Below, piece by piece: positions 1-9,140 of a DNA stretch of 64,000 nt. A program made the position numbers and the translations under genes. The DNA comes from Bradyrhizobium sp. B097. Its GTDB lineage: Bacteria; Pseudomonadota; Alphaproteobacteria; Rhizobiales; Xanthobacteraceae. The number at the start of each line of letters is the position of its first letter. Position 1 is the stretch's first letter. Below the pieces are notes generated by a model that saw only the letters and a program-made list of their open reading frames with translations, had not been told where the DNA came from and did not search any database. The stretch spans positions 5,080,501 through 5,144,500 of the forward strand of contig NZ_CP152412.1 in the NCBI RefSeq assembly GCF_038957035.1. Reading direction: 5' to 3'.

Positions 1-102
1 TTTGCATTCGAATTCATGGGACTGGCGATGATTGCGCTGTGTCTCGTCGTGCTGGCGATGCCTGCGGCACGGCGGCCGTCGAAGAACATGCGCTACGAGT
101 GA
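1..102 (+). CDS. C-terminal fragment of a membrane protein (cut by window edge)
   Basis: The reading frame is open from base 1 and ends with TGA at 100-102, giving 34 residues. About 20 hydrophobic residues (LAMIALCLVVLAM core) are followed by a basic tail with an RRPSKN segment. This is the shape of a last transmembrane helix plus cytoplasmic tail, as in major-facilitator-type transporters, but too little is visible to name the family. The start lies outside the window. Confidence 0.5.
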   Translation, partial: FAFEFMGLAMIALCLVVLAMPAARRPSKNMRYE

Positions 103-184
103 CGCGCCCGATGCGGCGCGCGGATCGGTGTGTGGTCAACAGGCGCCCTGCTCGGACTGTCGTCGTCAACGAAGGGGATCGTTC

Positions 185-329
185 ATGTTGGACCACGTCT
201 CCATCACCGTATCCAACATACGCGCTGCCGAGCCCTTCTATGACGTGCCTCGTCGTCGGCGCGATCTCCTTCGTCGTGCTGGCGCCGCTCTATCTCGTCT
301 GGTTCCGGCTGCTCGGCTGGATCGGCTGA
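185..329 (+). pseudogene. Decayed VOC/glyoxalase-like gene start joined to a membrane-protein tail
   Basis: ATG at 185, preceded by a good ribosome-binding site (GAAGGGG), encodes about 20 residues beginning MLDHVSITVS and ending EPFYD, the usual N-terminus of vicinal-oxygen-chelate (glyoxalase/bleomycin-resistance) proteins. The similarity then stops abruptly near 244. In a different frame, the bases to the TGA at 327-329 encode a hydrophobic C-terminal segment (LVVGAISFVVLAPLYLVWF and a short tail). I read this as two gene remnants fused by a deletion. The frame of the VOC start stays open to 388 but that extension is Arg-rich and looks non-coding. Neither product is likely functional. Confidence 0.5.
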
Positions 330-430
330 CGGTCGTCGCCGGAAGTATCGCGCCTGGGCGTCATCGAATAACGTTATGCTTGCCCTGATGAGTCCTGACG
401 TGGGACGCAAGCCCAAGGAATTGACGACGC

Positions 431-1648
431 TTGAACGACACCGACGTCCAGCACGCCAACACATCCGCCGCGAGGCCAGCGCGCGCGCCGCTCGAAGTGC
501 TGCTCATTTTCCTCAAGCTCGGCGTGACGTGCTTCGGTGGTCCGATCGCGCATATCGGTTATTTCCGCGACGAGTTCGTCACCCGCAGGCGCTGGCTTGA
601 CGAGCAGGCCTATGCGGATCTGGCGGCGCTTTGCCAATTCCTGCCGGGGCCTGCGAGCAGCCAGGTCGGCTTTTCGCTTGGCCTGATGCGCGCTGGCTAT
701 CTGGGCGCGCTGGCGGCCTGGACCGGCTTCACGCTGCCCTCGGCGATTGCGCTGGTGCTGTTTGCCTTCGGCGCCAGCGGACTGAGCGGCCCGGCCGGCG
801 CAGGCCTGGTGCATGGCCTCAAGCTGGTCGCGGTGGCGATCGTAGCGCAGGCGGTCTGGGGCATGGCGCGCTCGCTTTGTCCGGACCGCGCGCGCGCATC
901 GATTGCGACAGTCGCGGCACTCGTCATCCTCGCGAGCTCCTCGTCGATCGCGCAGATCGGCGCCATCGTGCTCGGCGCCATCGCCGGGCTGTGGTTTTGC
1001 CGCGCGCAAGCAGGCGACGGCGTCACGCACATTGCGATGCCGGTGTCGCGCCGCGTTGGCCTCTGCGCACTGATCCTGTTCCTTGCCCTGCTGGTCGGGT
1101 TGCCGCTGCTCGCCCGCGCATGGCCCGGCCTCGGCCTGTTCGAAGCCTTCTACCGCTCCGGCGCGCTGGTGTTCGGCGGCGGCCATGTCGTACTGCCGCT
1201 GCTGCGGGAAGCGGTGGTGACGCCGGGCTGGATCGGCGACGACGCGTTCCTGACCGGCTACGGCGCAGCACAAGCCGTGCCGGGCCCGCTGTTCACCTTC
1301 GCCGCCTATCTCGGCGCCGTGATCGGCGGCGTGCCGGGCGCGGTCACAGGCCTCGTCGGCATCTTCCTGCCGGGACTTCTCATCCTGCTCGCGGCGCTGC
1401 CGTTCTGGGATGGCTTCCGCAAACGGCCGGCGGCGCAAGCGATGATGCGCGGCGTCAACGCCGCCGTGGTCGGCATCCTCGGTGCGGCGCTCTACGACCC
1501 GGTCTGGACCAGCAGCGTGCACCGTCCGCTCGATTTCGGCATCGCGCTATCAGGCTTCGTCCTGCTCACGGCATGGAGCGCGCCGCCGCTCGTGGTGGTC
1601 GTCCTCAGCGCGGCGGCCGGTATCGCCACCGGCCTCCTGCAATCGTGA
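431..1648 (+). CDS. chrA: Chromate transporter, two-domain CHR family (ChrA)
   Basis: A protein of 405 residues with two homologous halves, as in long-chain CHR transporters, which extrude chromate (often in exchange with or related to sulfate) across the inner membrane. The N-half carries the conserved FGGP motif (residues 35-38) and QFLPGPASSQ; the C-half repeats the pattern with LVFGGGHVVLP and QAVPGPLF. About ten hydrophobic segments are visible. The start is a TTG at 431, chosen because the conserved N-terminus follows soon after; no strong ribosome-binding site decides it. It follows a decayed gene region and precedes an acyltransferase, so it is probably an independent accessory gene. 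Chromate as substrate is family knowledge. Confidence 0.88.
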   Translation: MNDTDVQHANTSAARPARAPLEVLLIFLKLGVTCFGGPIAHIGYFRDEFVTRRRWLDEQAYADLAALCQFLPGPASSQVGFSLGLMRAGYLGALAAWTGFTLPSAIALVLFAFGASGLSGPAGAGLVHGLKLVAVAIVAQAVWGMARSLCPDRARASIATVAALVILASSSSIAQIGAIVLGAIAGLWFCRAQAGDGVTHIAMPVSRRVGLCALILFLALLVGLPLLARAWPGLGLFEAFYRSGALVFGGGHVVLPLLREAVVTPGWIGDDAFLTGYGAAQAVPGPLFTFAAYLGAVIGGVPGAVTGLVGIFLPGLLILLAALPFWDGFRKRPAAQAMMRGVNAAVVGILGAALYDPVWTSSVHRPLDFGIALSGFVLLTAWSAPPLVVVVLSAAAGIATGLLQS

Positions 1649-1718
1649 ACAGCCGCCCAGGCGCTCGGCCGGCCGGATTAAGAACGCCTTCATGCCTCGC
1701 CGCCATGATCGGGGGCGT

Positions 1719-2873
1719 ATGCTGAGCGTAGCCAACCAACCGGATCCGACCCGGGTTCCCATGCTGGACCTGCTGCGGCTGGCCGCGGTCGGGGCCGTGA
1801 TCCTGTACCATTACGGCTTCTGGGGCACCGCATCGCACGGCGTTCAGAAGGTGGCGTTGCCGTATCTCGCCCCGGTCGCGCAGTACGGCTTCCTCGGCGT
1901 CCCCGTGTTCTTCGCGATCTCTGGCTTCGTCATTGCCTATTCGGCCGAAGGCCGCACGCCGGTCGGTTTCGCGATCGCGCGCTTCAGCCGCATCTATCCG
2001 ACCTTCGTCATCTGCATGACGCTGACCTTCCTCACCACGCTGCTGCTGGGCCACACCTGGTTCCACGTGACGTGGGGACAATGGCTGGCAAACCTGTTCA
2101 TCGCGGCGCCGATGCTCGGTCAGCCCTATATGGACGACGCCTATTGGTCGCTGGTGATCGAGGTCGTGTTCTACATCTGGGTCGCGCTGTTGCTGGCCTG
2201 GGGCATTTTCCCGCGGAGGATCGACACGATCATCCTGGCGTGGATCGCCATCACCTTCGCCAACGAGCTGACGCTGGACGTTCCGCTGTTCGAGAAGCTG
2301 TTCATGGCCGACGACAGCGGCTTCTTCGCCGTCGGGCTCCTGATCTATGAACATTACCGCGGACGGCGCGACACCAGGCTCTATAGCCTGCTGACGCTGG
2401 CGATGGGCACCGCGACGTTCCAGGCCGTGCACAAGCTGGAACGGCTCGGCGTCCACACCCATGGCAGCTTCGATCCGCGCGTCGTCACCGTTATCTGCAT
2501 CGTCTCGCTCGGCATCGTGTTCGCCGCCACCCGCATCAAGTCGGTGCCGCTGCCGGACAGCCTGGTCAGGGCCGTCGGCGGCATCACCTATCCGCTCTAT
2601 CTGCTGCACCTGCAGCTCGGCTACGTGCTCCTGCTCCTGATGACGCCAACGCCGGGCGCACTTTCGACCGCGCTCGTGGTGACGGGCATAGTGGTGCTGG
2701 CATGGTTCGTCTGGCGCTTCCTGGAAAGCCCGGCGCATTATCTCGTCAGGGACAGGCTCACGATGCTGGCCTCAAGCCACGGATGGCCGTCGCGCATTCG
2801 CGCGCACGAAGCGCAGATCAATCCGGGCCACATCGCCGCACCGGTCGAGGTCGGGCGGATTGCCAATCACTGA
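1719..2873 (+). CDS. Acyltransferase-3 family membrane protein (OafA/YrhL type)
   Basis: A 384-residue integral membrane protein. It begins with the family N-terminus: LDLLRLAAVGAVILYHYGFW contains the conserved His after the first helix (R-x(~10)-H pattern). It continues with FLGVPVFFAISGFVIAYS, FSRIYPTFV and a C-terminal YPLYLLHLQLGY, all typical of the acyl_transf_3 domain. Such enzymes O-acylate sugars of LPS, exopolysaccharide, Nod factors or lipids. ATG at 1719 is preferred because GGGGG lies about six bases upstream; an in-frame ATG at 1692 would add nine residues. It is 70 bases after chrA and faces the convergent opgC-like gene, another membrane acyltransferase. The substrate is unknown. 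Confidence 0.85.
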   Translation: MLSVANQPDPTRVPMLDLLRLAAVGAVILYHYGFWGTASHGVQKVALPYLAPVAQYGFLGVPVFFAISGFVIAYSAEGRTPVGFAIARFSRIYPTFVICMTLTFLTTLLLGHTWFHVTWGQWLANLFIAAPMLGQPYMDDAYWSLVIEVVFYIWVALLLAWGIFPRRIDTIILAWIAITFANELTLDVPLFEKLFMADDSGFFAVGLLIYEHYRGRRDTRLYSLLTLAMGTATFQAVHKLERLGVHTHGSFDPRVVTVICIVSLGIVFAATRIKSVPLPDSLVRAVGGITYPLYLLHLQLGYVLLLLMTPTPGALSTALVVTGIVVLAWFVWRFLESPAHYLVRDRLTMLASSHGWPSRIRAHEAQINPGHIAAPVEVGRIANH

Positions 2874-2930
2874 TTTTCCGACATGGCAAGCCCCCACAGG
2901 CGCGGGAACGCCTCGTCCAAGAACACCAAT

Positions 2931-4115
2931 CTAGTTCGGTCGCCCAATCTTCCGTCGAAGCTCTGCATTTGTCACATCGACGAACAAATTCGGGATGTCG
3001 TCGGCGCGGTGCAACAGCCACGCCGCGGCGATCATGATCGCGATTCCGGCCGCGCTCACCACGAGCTGTGCGATGACCGCGCCGCTGTATTGGGTCAAGA
3101 CCCAATGGGCGGAGAACGAAAGCAAGACCCCGAGGCAAAAGATCGGAAGCGAATGCTCGCCGCACAAGGTCAGCGGACGCAATGATCGGGATTTCAGCGG
3201 CGGCCAGTCCCGCGGAATCAGGCCATGGACAACGACCGCGAGCGCGAGGAAGTGGGTCAAGCGCAACATATCCAGATCCGTTTTATCGATCGGGTAGATG
3301 AGCTTCATCATCCATCCCGGTATGAACATCTCCAGCGCATGGAAATGCCACGTCATCACGATCAGGAACGCAAAGATCAGCCAGGCAATCGCTACCGCTG
3401 CGACGATCCGCGACTGGATGAGTCCAGCGATCTGAGACAATGCGCCCACCCCACACCACTGGCCGAAGACAAACAGCAATTGCCAGCAAAATGGATTGAA
3501 GTACCACGTTGTGCCCGGTGGATAGGAGGCGATGTTCCAATCGAACCATCGCGCCAGCACGTAGAGAACGATCGAAGCCAGCAAGGTGAGATTGGGACGA
3601 CGCACCAAGGCCCAGATGACCAGCGGGGACGCGACCAGCAAGACAATGAACAGCGGCAGCACGTCGAGATCCACGGGCTTGTATCGCAGCGTGAGTGCCT
3701 GCCCAATCAGGATATCCGGATGCTGCAGAAAATTGAAAACGTTGAATTCGTTTTCATACATCGGATTGTCGAGCCGTCGGGAGGTTCTCGCGACCTGGGC
3801 CGTGAAGATCAGGAACAGCATGATATGCGCCACGTAGATATGCGCGGCCCGCGTCCACAGCCGCTTCGCTGCGGACAGCAAGAAACCCGAAGCGATGATC
3901 GGGCCGTATATGAAACCGGCAAGGTAACCCGAGATGAAAACGAAGAACTCCGCAGCGTCGCTGAAGCCGTAGTTGCGCAGCGTAATCCAGCCGATGGCTC
4001 CATCATTGGGGATGTGATCCAGAAATATCATCCACAACCCGAGCCCTCTGAACAGGTCGAGCCGAACATCGCGTTCGATCGTTTCCTCGATCTGGTGCGC
4101 GTGGTGGAGCTCCAT
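2931..4115 (-). CDS. opgC: OpgC-type membrane protein, probable succinyltransferase of periplasmic glucans
   Basis: A 394-residue protein with about ten transmembrane segments. Near the N-terminus it has RDVRLDLFRGLGLWMIFLDH, followed by NYGFSDAAEFFVFISGY, which match the OpgC family (related to acyltransferase 3) that succinylates osmoregulated periplasmic glucans at the inner membrane. ATG at 4115 has a GAGGG box about nine bases upstream; the frame stays open to a TTG at 4211 but the added residues are polar and unlike the family. It is convergent with the acyltransferase gene. Rhizobia make cyclic beta-glucans, so such a modification fits; the exact acyl group is inference. Confidence 0.82.
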   Translation of the reverse strand: MELHHAHQIEETIERDVRLDLFRGLGLWMIFLDHIPNDGAIGWITLRNYGFSDAAEFFVFISGYLAGFIYGPIIASGFLLSAAKRLWTRAAHIYVAHIMLFLIFTAQVARTSRRLDNPMYENEFNVFNFLQHPDILIGQALTLRYKPVDLDVLPLFIVLLVASPLVIWALVRRPNLTLLASIVLYVLARWFDWNIASYPPGTTWYFNPFCWQLLFVFGQWCGVGALSQIAGLIQSRIVAAVAIAWLIFAFLIVMTWHFHALEMFIPGWMMKLIYPIDKTDLDMLRLTHFLALAVVVHGLIPRDWPPLKSRSLRPLTLCGEHSLPIFCLGVLLSFSAHWVLTQYSGAVIAQLVVSAAGIAIMIAAAWLLHRADDIPNLFVDVTNAELRRKIGRPN

Positions 4116-4259
4116 CGGGACGACCCTCACTCGGCTGCTTCTGAGATCGCGATAGCTGCACCCATCGGAGTCTTGATTCGCGTCGGGCTCGAATGCGTTA
4201 GCCGACGGCAAATCCGGGTCGACAGGCGAAGATCATAGACATCCTTATACTCCCGCGTG

Positions 4260-4570
4260 ACATCACCGTCCAAGTGCCGCACCCGCATGCTTGACGTTTG
4301 CCGGGTGAGCCGCATCGTGCGGTCCTGACGCCCTAGCGGCAGGTGTCTTTTCACAAAGCGCTGACGCGTCTTGTGAAGGCGGTGACAAGCAAGCCCCGTC
4401 TCGCCGGGGAGAGCACGAAGCAAGCCGTATCCCATCGCGCAGGGAAAGCCGGAGTCTCCGGTTACACCTGTGGTCCTACCCCCGAGCTTATCTCCATTGC
4501 TCGGGGCCCATGGGTGCGATCGGCACCCGGCTTTCCCTGCGCCCTCTGCTCAAGAGAGGGCGAAACGAAC
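4260..4570. repeat. Structured intergenic repeat of Bradyrhizobium type
   Basis: A gene-free block with several local inverted repeats, for example a CCCCGTCTCGCCGGGG palindrome near 4396 and the paired CAGGGAAAGCCGG (4440) and CCGGCTTTCCCTG (4528). From memory, sequences of this form (an outer GCGCAGGGAAAGCCGG arm, a middle ACACCTGTG, then a TTTCCCTGCGCCCTCT arm) recur between genes across Bradyrhizobium genomes. No convincing coding signal covers it. Whether it is transcribed cannot be seen; a structured RNA is possible. Boundaries are approximate. Confidence 0.5.
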
Positions 4571-4626
4571 AGCAAAGCTCGGGCGATTCATGTCGCGAGA
4601 ACGCGAAGCTGCATCGCCACTACAAC

Positions 4627-4732
4627 GGTCATCGCCCGGCTTGACCGGGCGATCCAGTACGCTGCGGCATCTCGGCTCAAGCACAACCGCCTCTGGAATG
4701 CTGGATCGCCCGGTCAAGCCGGGCGAAGACAC
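4627..4732. repeat. Inverted-repeat element with nested palindromic ends
   Basis: The ends are near-perfect inverted repeats of about 27 bases: CGCCCGGCTTGACCGGGCGA at 4633 and its complement ending at 4725. Each end is itself a hairpin (CGCCCGG-CTTGA-CCGGGCG). About 50 unrelated bases separate them. It lies directly after another repeat and 190 bases before RNase D. The ends resemble a shorter remnant at 51468. Confidence 0.7.
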
Positions 4733-4922
4733 CGAAGATGGGGTTGGCCAGGACGACGGCCGGATTCGCGGCCCGACCCGGCCGAAAACACCCCCGAATC
4801 GCGCCGGATCAATTCAAAAATGCCCTGTCCCTCACCCCGCGCAGGGCCAAAATCCCTGCAAGACCCTTGACATAGCTGCCCTTTCGGCAGAACGCGTGGG
4901 GTCAAGCCGTCATGGACTGTTC

Positions 4923-6071
4923 ATGGATCTGATTAGCACGACCCCCGACCTCGCCGCCGCCTGCGACCGGCTCGCCAAACACAAGGTCATCACCGTCGAC
5001 ACCGAGTTCCTGCGGGAGACGACCTACTATCCCCTGCTCTGCGTCGTGCAGATGGCCAGCGCGGATGAAGCCGTCGTGGTCGACGCGCTGGCGCCCGGCA
5101 TCGACCTCAAGCCGTTCTTCGATCTGATGTCGAACGAGGCCGTGCTGAAGGTGTTTCATGCCGCGCGGCAGGACATCGAAATCGTCTGGCACCTCTCCGG
5201 CACGATCCCGCATCCGATCTTCGATACCCAGGTCGCCGCCATGGTGCTCGGCTATGGCGACAGCATCGCCTATGACCAGCTGGTCGATCGTGTCACCGGC
5301 CACCGCCCCGACAAGACCCACCGCTTCACCGACTGGTCGCGCCGCCCGCTGAGCGAGGAGCAACTGCATTACGCCGTCTCCGACGTCACCCATCTGCGCG
5401 AGGTGTTCGCGGCGCTCGACGCCGACTTGAGGAAGCGCGACCGCAGCGACTGGGTCAGCGAGGAGATGGAGATCCTGACCTCGCCGAAGACCTACGACTT
5501 CCATCCCGAGCGCGCCTGGGAGCGGCTCAAGACCCGCGTGCGCAAGCCGCGCGAGCTCGCGGTGCTGATCGAGGTTGCCGCCTGGCGCGAGCAGGAGGCG
5601 CAGAGCCGCGACGTGCCGCGCTCGCGCGTGCTCAAGGACGATGCGGTCGGCGACATCGCCACCCATGCGCCGACCTCGCTGGAGAAGCTCGGCAATCTGC
5701 GTTCGCTGCCGAAGGGTTTCGAGCGCTCGAAATGGGGTGCCGACATCATCGCCGCGGTGCAGCGCGGGCTGGCCCGCGACCAGGCCACGCTCCCCAAGCT
5801 GGAAAAACCGAGAAACAATTCCAACGGTGCGGCGACCGTCGAACTGTTGAAGGTGCTGCTGCGCATGACCTCGGAGCGCCACGGCGTCGCCAGCAAGGTG
5901 ATCGCCACCGTCGACGACCTCGAGCAGATCGCGGCCAGCGATGAGGCCGAAGTCGGCGCCCTGCACGGCTGGCGGCGCGAATTGTTCGGCGAGGCGGCGC
6001 TCAAGCTCAAGCACGGCCAGCTCGCGCTTGCGATCGACAAGGGCCGCGTGGTGCGGGTGGATCGGGGCTAA
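4923..6071 (+). CDS. rnd: Ribonuclease D
   Basis: A 382-residue 3'-to-5' exoribonuclease of the DEDD superfamily that trims the 3' ends of tRNA precursors and other small RNAs. The exonuclease domain starts with VDTEF (Asp26, Glu28), continues with FHAARQDIE and FDTQVAAM, and ends with [12 protein letters not shown], giving the DEDD-Y catalytic set. A C-terminal HRDC-like region follows (about residues 210-290 and beyond). ATG at 4923 puts the catalytic motif at the usual place; the frame is open further upstream but only through the repeat block. It is followed by a 350-base gap and a cold-shock gene on the same strand. Confidence 0.93.
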   Translation: MDLISTTPDLAAACDRLAKHKVITVDTEFLRETTYYPLLCVVQMASADEAVVVDALAPGIDLKPFFDLMSNEAVLKVFHAARQDIEIVWHLSGTIPHPIFDTQVAAMVLGYGDSIAYDQLVDRVTGHRPDKTHRFTDWSRRPLSEEQLHYAVSDVTHLREVFAALDADLRKRDRSDWVSEEMEILTSPKTYDFHPERAWERLKTRVRKPRELAVLIEVAAWREQEAQSRDVPRSRVLKDDAVGDIATHAPTSLEKLGNLRSLPKGFERSKWGADIIAAVQRGLARDQATLPKLEKPRNNSNGAATVELLKVLLRMTSERHGVASKVIATVDDLEQIAASDEAEVGALHGWRRELFGEAALKLKHGQLALAIDKGRVVRVDRG

Positions 6072-6422
6072 CTCACGCCATTCGCTCGGTGCAGGCGAAG
6101 TTCCGGCGTCTTCGACCGTCGGCCAGTGGCCGAACGCGCCGCGATGGAGTTCGACCGGCACAGGCTGAGGTTGCGTCACGCGAAACGAGCGCGCTTGCTA
6201 AGGCGCAGATTTCGTGTTGCAATCCCTTCACAATCGGATTGCGGCCGTTCGACTGTGCGTTTCACGACGTTGATAGCCAAGGCTTCGAGAGGCGAAACTT
6301 CGGACTTGAAGACCTTGGATATAGAGACCCGGGAATTGAACAGACAGCGGAAAGCCCGCTTGTGGCGTGGCACGTGGAGAACGTGGCCGCGTCTTTTTTA
6401 TGTCTAGACTGGGAGAGAGACG
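6072..6422 (+). other. Gene-free leader region between rnd and the cold-shock gene
   Basis: These 351 bases hold no credible gene. Only the last part, with GGGAGAGAGACG just before the ATG, has an evident role as ribosome-binding site. Genes of the CspA family often have long 5' untranslated regions that act as RNA thermosensors; the length here would allow that, but I did not identify a defined structure. Confidence 0.4.
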
Positions 6423-6626
6423 ATGCCGAAGGGTACCGTCAAATGGTTCAACCCGACCAAAGGTTACGGGTTCATCAAGCCGGCCGTCGGCGACAAGGAC
6501 GTGTTCGTCCACATCTCGGCGGTCGAACGCGCAGGTCTCAGCACATTGAACGAGAACCAGACCGTCGAGTACGAGCTGGTGGAGAACCGCGGCAAGGCGT
6601 CGGCAGAGAACCTCAAGGTTCACTGA
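6423..6626 (+). CDS. cspA: CspA-family cold-shock protein
   Basis: A complete 67-residue cold-shock domain that binds single-stranded RNA and DNA and acts as an RNA chaperone in the cytoplasm. RNP1 is KGYGFIKP (residues 13-20) and RNP2 is DVFVHIS (about 26-32), both intact. The start MPKGTVKWFN is standard and is preceded by a purine-rich GGGAGAGAGACG ribosome-binding site. It stands alone between rnd and the oppositely oriented purN, with a hairpin downstream. The individual paralogue cannot be told from sequence alone, so the symbol is by family. Confidence 0.93.
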   Translation: MPKGTVKWFNPTKGYGFIKPAVGDKDVFVHISAVERAGLSTLNENQTVEYELVENRGKASAENLKVH

Positions 6627-6659
6627 TCGCCGCGGCTAGCGGAATTCATCTTGACGGCT

Positions 6660-6690
6660 CCCCCGGCCGCATCACCCGGGGGATTGTTCT
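6660..6690 (+). terminator. Candidate terminator after cspA
   Basis: An inverted repeat TCCCCCGG / CCGGGGGA with a nine-base loop is followed by ATTGTTCT. It lies 34 bases after the cspA stop and just before the purN stop on the other strand, so it may serve both convergent genes. The U-tract is weak. Confidence 0.55.
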
Positions 6691-6715
6691 CGGTGATCTC
6701 TCGTGCAATCGCGCG

Positions 6716-7366
6716 CTAAGGCGCTGGCGCGATCAGCGTGCTGTCGGTTGCGGCGCTGCCTTGCGTCCTGCAGACGTCGCCTTCGAGCTTGAGCCGGCCG
6801 CTCGCCAGAAGCCGAAGCGCCTCCGGATAGATGCGATGCTCGATGGTGATCACGCGTGCAGCGAGCGTCTCCGGCGTGTCGTCGTCAGCCACGGTGACCG
6901 CACCCTGCATCACGATCGGTCCCGCGTCGGTCTCCGGGATCACGAAATGCACCGTCGCGCCGGACAGCTTGACCCCTGCACGCAAGGCCTGGCCGTGCGG
7001 ATCGAGGCCCGGAAAGCATGGCAGCAGCGACGGATGGATGTTGAGCATCCGGCCGTACCAGTGCCGGACGAATTCGGCGGTGAACAGCCGCATGAAGCCG
7101 CCGAGGCAGATCAGCTCGACTTGGCTGTCGTCGAGCGCCCGTTGCAGCACCGCCTCGAAGCCGGCGCGGTCCTTGCCGAACGGCTTGCTCTCGATGACGA
7201 CCGTTGGAATGCCGCTCGCGGCCGCCTTCTCGAGCCCGGGAGCATTAGGACGGTTGGAGATCACGGCGACGATCTCGGCCGGAAAATCCGCAGCCTTGGC
7301 AGCCTCGATCAGCGCGGCCATGTTGGAGCCGCGGCCGGAAATGAGGATGGCTGTGCGGCGCTTCAT
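6716..7366 (-). CDS. purN: Phosphoribosylglycinamide formyltransferase (PurN)
   Basis: A 216-residue enzyme that transfers the formyl group of 10-formyl-tetrahydrofolate to GAR in purine synthesis. Visible family signatures are the N-terminal [10 protein letters not shown], the LGGFMRLF and [10 protein letters not shown] segments (catalytic Asn-His), and the ETDAGPIV loop with the catalytic Asp. Its start overlaps the purM stop by four bases, so the two are translationally coupled and co-transcribed leftward. The C-terminal tail of about 15 residues is not conserved in the family as I know it. Confidence 0.95.
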   Translation of the reverse strand: MKRRTAILISGRGSNMAALIEAAKAADFPAEIVAVISNRPNAPGLEKAAASGIPTVVIESKPFGKDRAGFEAVLQRALDDSQVELICLGGFMRLFTAEFVRHWYGRMLNIHPSLLPCFPGLDPHGQALRAGVKLSGATVHFVIPETDAGPIVMQGAVTVADDDTPETLAARVITIEHRIYPEALRLLASGRLKLEGDVCRTQGSAATDSTLIAPAP

Positions 7367-8436
7367 CGCGAGAGATCGAGATGACCGTGATAGACCACGC
7401 GATGCTCGCCACTGGCCTCGATCACCTCACCCAGCAGCGTCACGGTCTCGCCGCCGGCGGTGAAGGCCTCGGTCACCGCATCGACCGCATCGGCCTTGAC
7501 GATCGCGATCATGCCGATGCCGCAGTTGAAGGTGCGCAGCAGCTCGAGCTCGGCGATGCCGCCCTGCTCGGCCAGCCATTTGAACACCGGCAGCACCGGC
7601 AGCCGTGCCAAATCGATGCCGACGCCGAGATGCTTCGGCAGCACGCGCGGAATGTTGTCGGTGAAGCCGCCGCCGGTGATGTGGGCGAGCCCCTTCACTG
7701 CGCCAGTCTCGCGGATCGCGCGCAGGCAGGATTTCACATAGAGCCTGGTCGGGGTCAGCAGCGCCGCACCGAGCGTCATGACCGGTGCGAACGGCGCCGG
7801 CGCATCATAGGCCACGCCGGATTGCTCGACGATCTTGCGCACCAACGAATAGCCGTTGGAGTGCACGCCCGAGGACGCCAGGCCGATCACGGCGTCGCCC
7901 GCCGCGATATCCCCGGTCGGCAGCAGGGTGCCGCGCTCGGCAGCGCCGACCGCAAAGCCGCCGAGGTCGTAGTCGCCATCCTTGTACAGGCCGGGCATCT
8001 CGGCGGTCTCGCCGCCGATCAGCGCGCAGCCGGATTCGCGGCAGCCCTCGGCGATGCCCGCGACGATCTGCGCGGTGGCCTCCGGGTGGAGCTTGCCGCA
8101 GGCGAAATAGTCGAGGAAGAACAGCGGTTCCGCGCCCTGCACGACGAGGTCGTTGACCGACATCGCGACCAGGTCGATGCCGATGCCGTTGTGGATGCCA
8201 GTCTCGATCGCGATCTTCAGCTTGGTGCCGACGCCATCGGTCGCGGCCACCAGGACCGGATCCTTGAAGCCTGCGGCCTTGAGGTCGAACAGCCCGCCGA
8301 ATCCGCCGATCTCGGCGTCCGCGCCGGGCCGTGCGGTGGCCCGCACCATCGGCTTGATCAGATCGACCAGACGATTGCCGGCGTCGATATCGACACCCGA
8401 ATCCGCGTAAGTGAGCCCGTTTTTGCGCTCGGTCAT
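7363..8436 (-). CDS. purM: Phosphoribosylformylglycinamidine cyclo-ligase (AIR synthase)
   Basis: A 357-residue ATP-dependent enzyme closing the imidazole ring of aminoimidazole ribonucleotide. Family motifs are [16 protein letters not shown] near the N-terminus, [25 protein letters not shown], and [15 protein letters not shown] in the C-half. ATG at 8436 is preferred over a TTG six bases upstream. It is the first gene of the purM-purN pair and is divergent from the phosphatidyltransferase at 8597, so the roughly 160 bases between them should hold both promoters. Confidence 0.96.
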   Translation of the reverse strand: MTERKNGLTYADSGVDIDAGNRLVDLIKPMVRATARPGADAEIGGFGGLFDLKAAGFKDPVLVAATDGVGTKLKIAIETGIHNGIGIDLVAMSVNDLVVQGAEPLFFLDYFACGKLHPEATAQIVAGIAEGCRESGCALIGGETAEMPGLYKDGDYDLGGFAVGAAERGTLLPTGDIAAGDAVIGLASSGVHSNGYSLVRKIVEQSGVAYDAPAPFAPVMTLGAALLTPTRLYVKSCLRAIRETGAVKGLAHITGGGFTDNIPRVLPKHLGVGIDLARLPVLPVFKWLAEQGGIAELELLRTFNCGIGMIAIVKADAVDAVTEAFTAGGETVTLLGEVIEASGEHRVVYHGHLDLSR

Positions 8437-8596
8437 GCCCAATTCCAGATGATAAGGGGCTGGTTACGAGGAATTCCGCCCCCGCGCAATGGCTCGCGGC
8501 GATGCTGCCGCGATACTATGTAGATAACACCCGGCCGCCGCGCAAAAGAGCCGGATATCGAGTAAAATCAGGCTTCTAGCCGGGAAGCGATTCAAG

Positions 8597-9139
8597 TTGA
8601 GCATTCCGAATATCATCACCCTCGGCCGCATCATCCTGGTGCCGGTGATCGTCTGGGCCATCGTGTCGAGCCAGATGGAGATCGCGTTTGCGATCTTCGT
8701 GATCGCCGGCGTCTCGGACGCGGTCGACGGTTTCCTTGCCAAGCGCTTCAACATGACGAGCGAGCTCGGCGCCCTGCTCGACCCGCTCGCCGACAAGGCG
8801 CTGCTGGTGTCGATCTATGTCGCGCTCGGAATCTGGGGCGCGGTGCCGCGCTGGATTGTGATTCTTGTGGTGTCGCGCGACATCATGATCGTCTCCGCCG
8901 TGATTGTGTCATGGTTGTTCGACAAGCCCGTCGAGATGAAGCCGCTGATGGTGTCGAAGCTGAACACGGTGGCACAGGTCGCGTTCGCGGCTCTGGTGCT
9001 GGCCTCACTCGGCTTCGGCTTTCAGCCGCATCCCTACGACCTGATCCTGATGGGTCTGGTCACGATCTTTACTTTGGGTTCGGTGTCCCTCTATCTCGTG
9101 GAGTGGGTGCGGCACATGAGCACGATCGAGGCTCGGTAG
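8597..9139 (+). CDS. pgsA: CDP-alcohol phosphatidyltransferase (PgsA-like)
   Basis: A 180-residue membrane enzyme with the complete CDP-alcohol motif D-x2-DG-x2-A-x-R-x8-G-x3-D-x3-D, seen as DAVDGFLAKR followed by GALLDPLAD (about residues 39-64). Four to five transmembrane helices follow. The likely reaction is transfer of glycerol-3-phosphate onto CDP-diacylglycerol; a cardiolipin synthase of the CMP-forming type has the same motif and cannot be excluded. TTG at 8597 is used because MSIPNIITLGRI is the family start. It is followed by a palindromic repeat and then hdaA, a pairing I recall from other rhizobia. Confidence 0.82.
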   Translation: MSIPNIITLGRIILVPVIVWAIVSSQMEIAFAIFVIAGVSDAVDGFLAKRFNMTSELGALLDPLADKALLVSIYVALGIWGAVPRWIVILVVSRDIMIVSAVIVSWLFDKPVEMKPLMVSKLNTVAQVAFAALVLASLGFGFQPHPYDLILMGLVTIFTLGSVSLYLVEWVRHMSTIEAR

Positions 9140-9140
9140 C

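Noticed and set aside
4627..4732. An insertion sequence with its terminal inverted repeats
   Set aside because: Only about 100 bases long with no transposase frame; treated as a non-autonomous repeat.
4343..4870. A 175-codon plus-strand frame upstream of rnd
   Set aside because: It runs through two repeat elements, has Arg/Ser-rich composition and no conserved motif.
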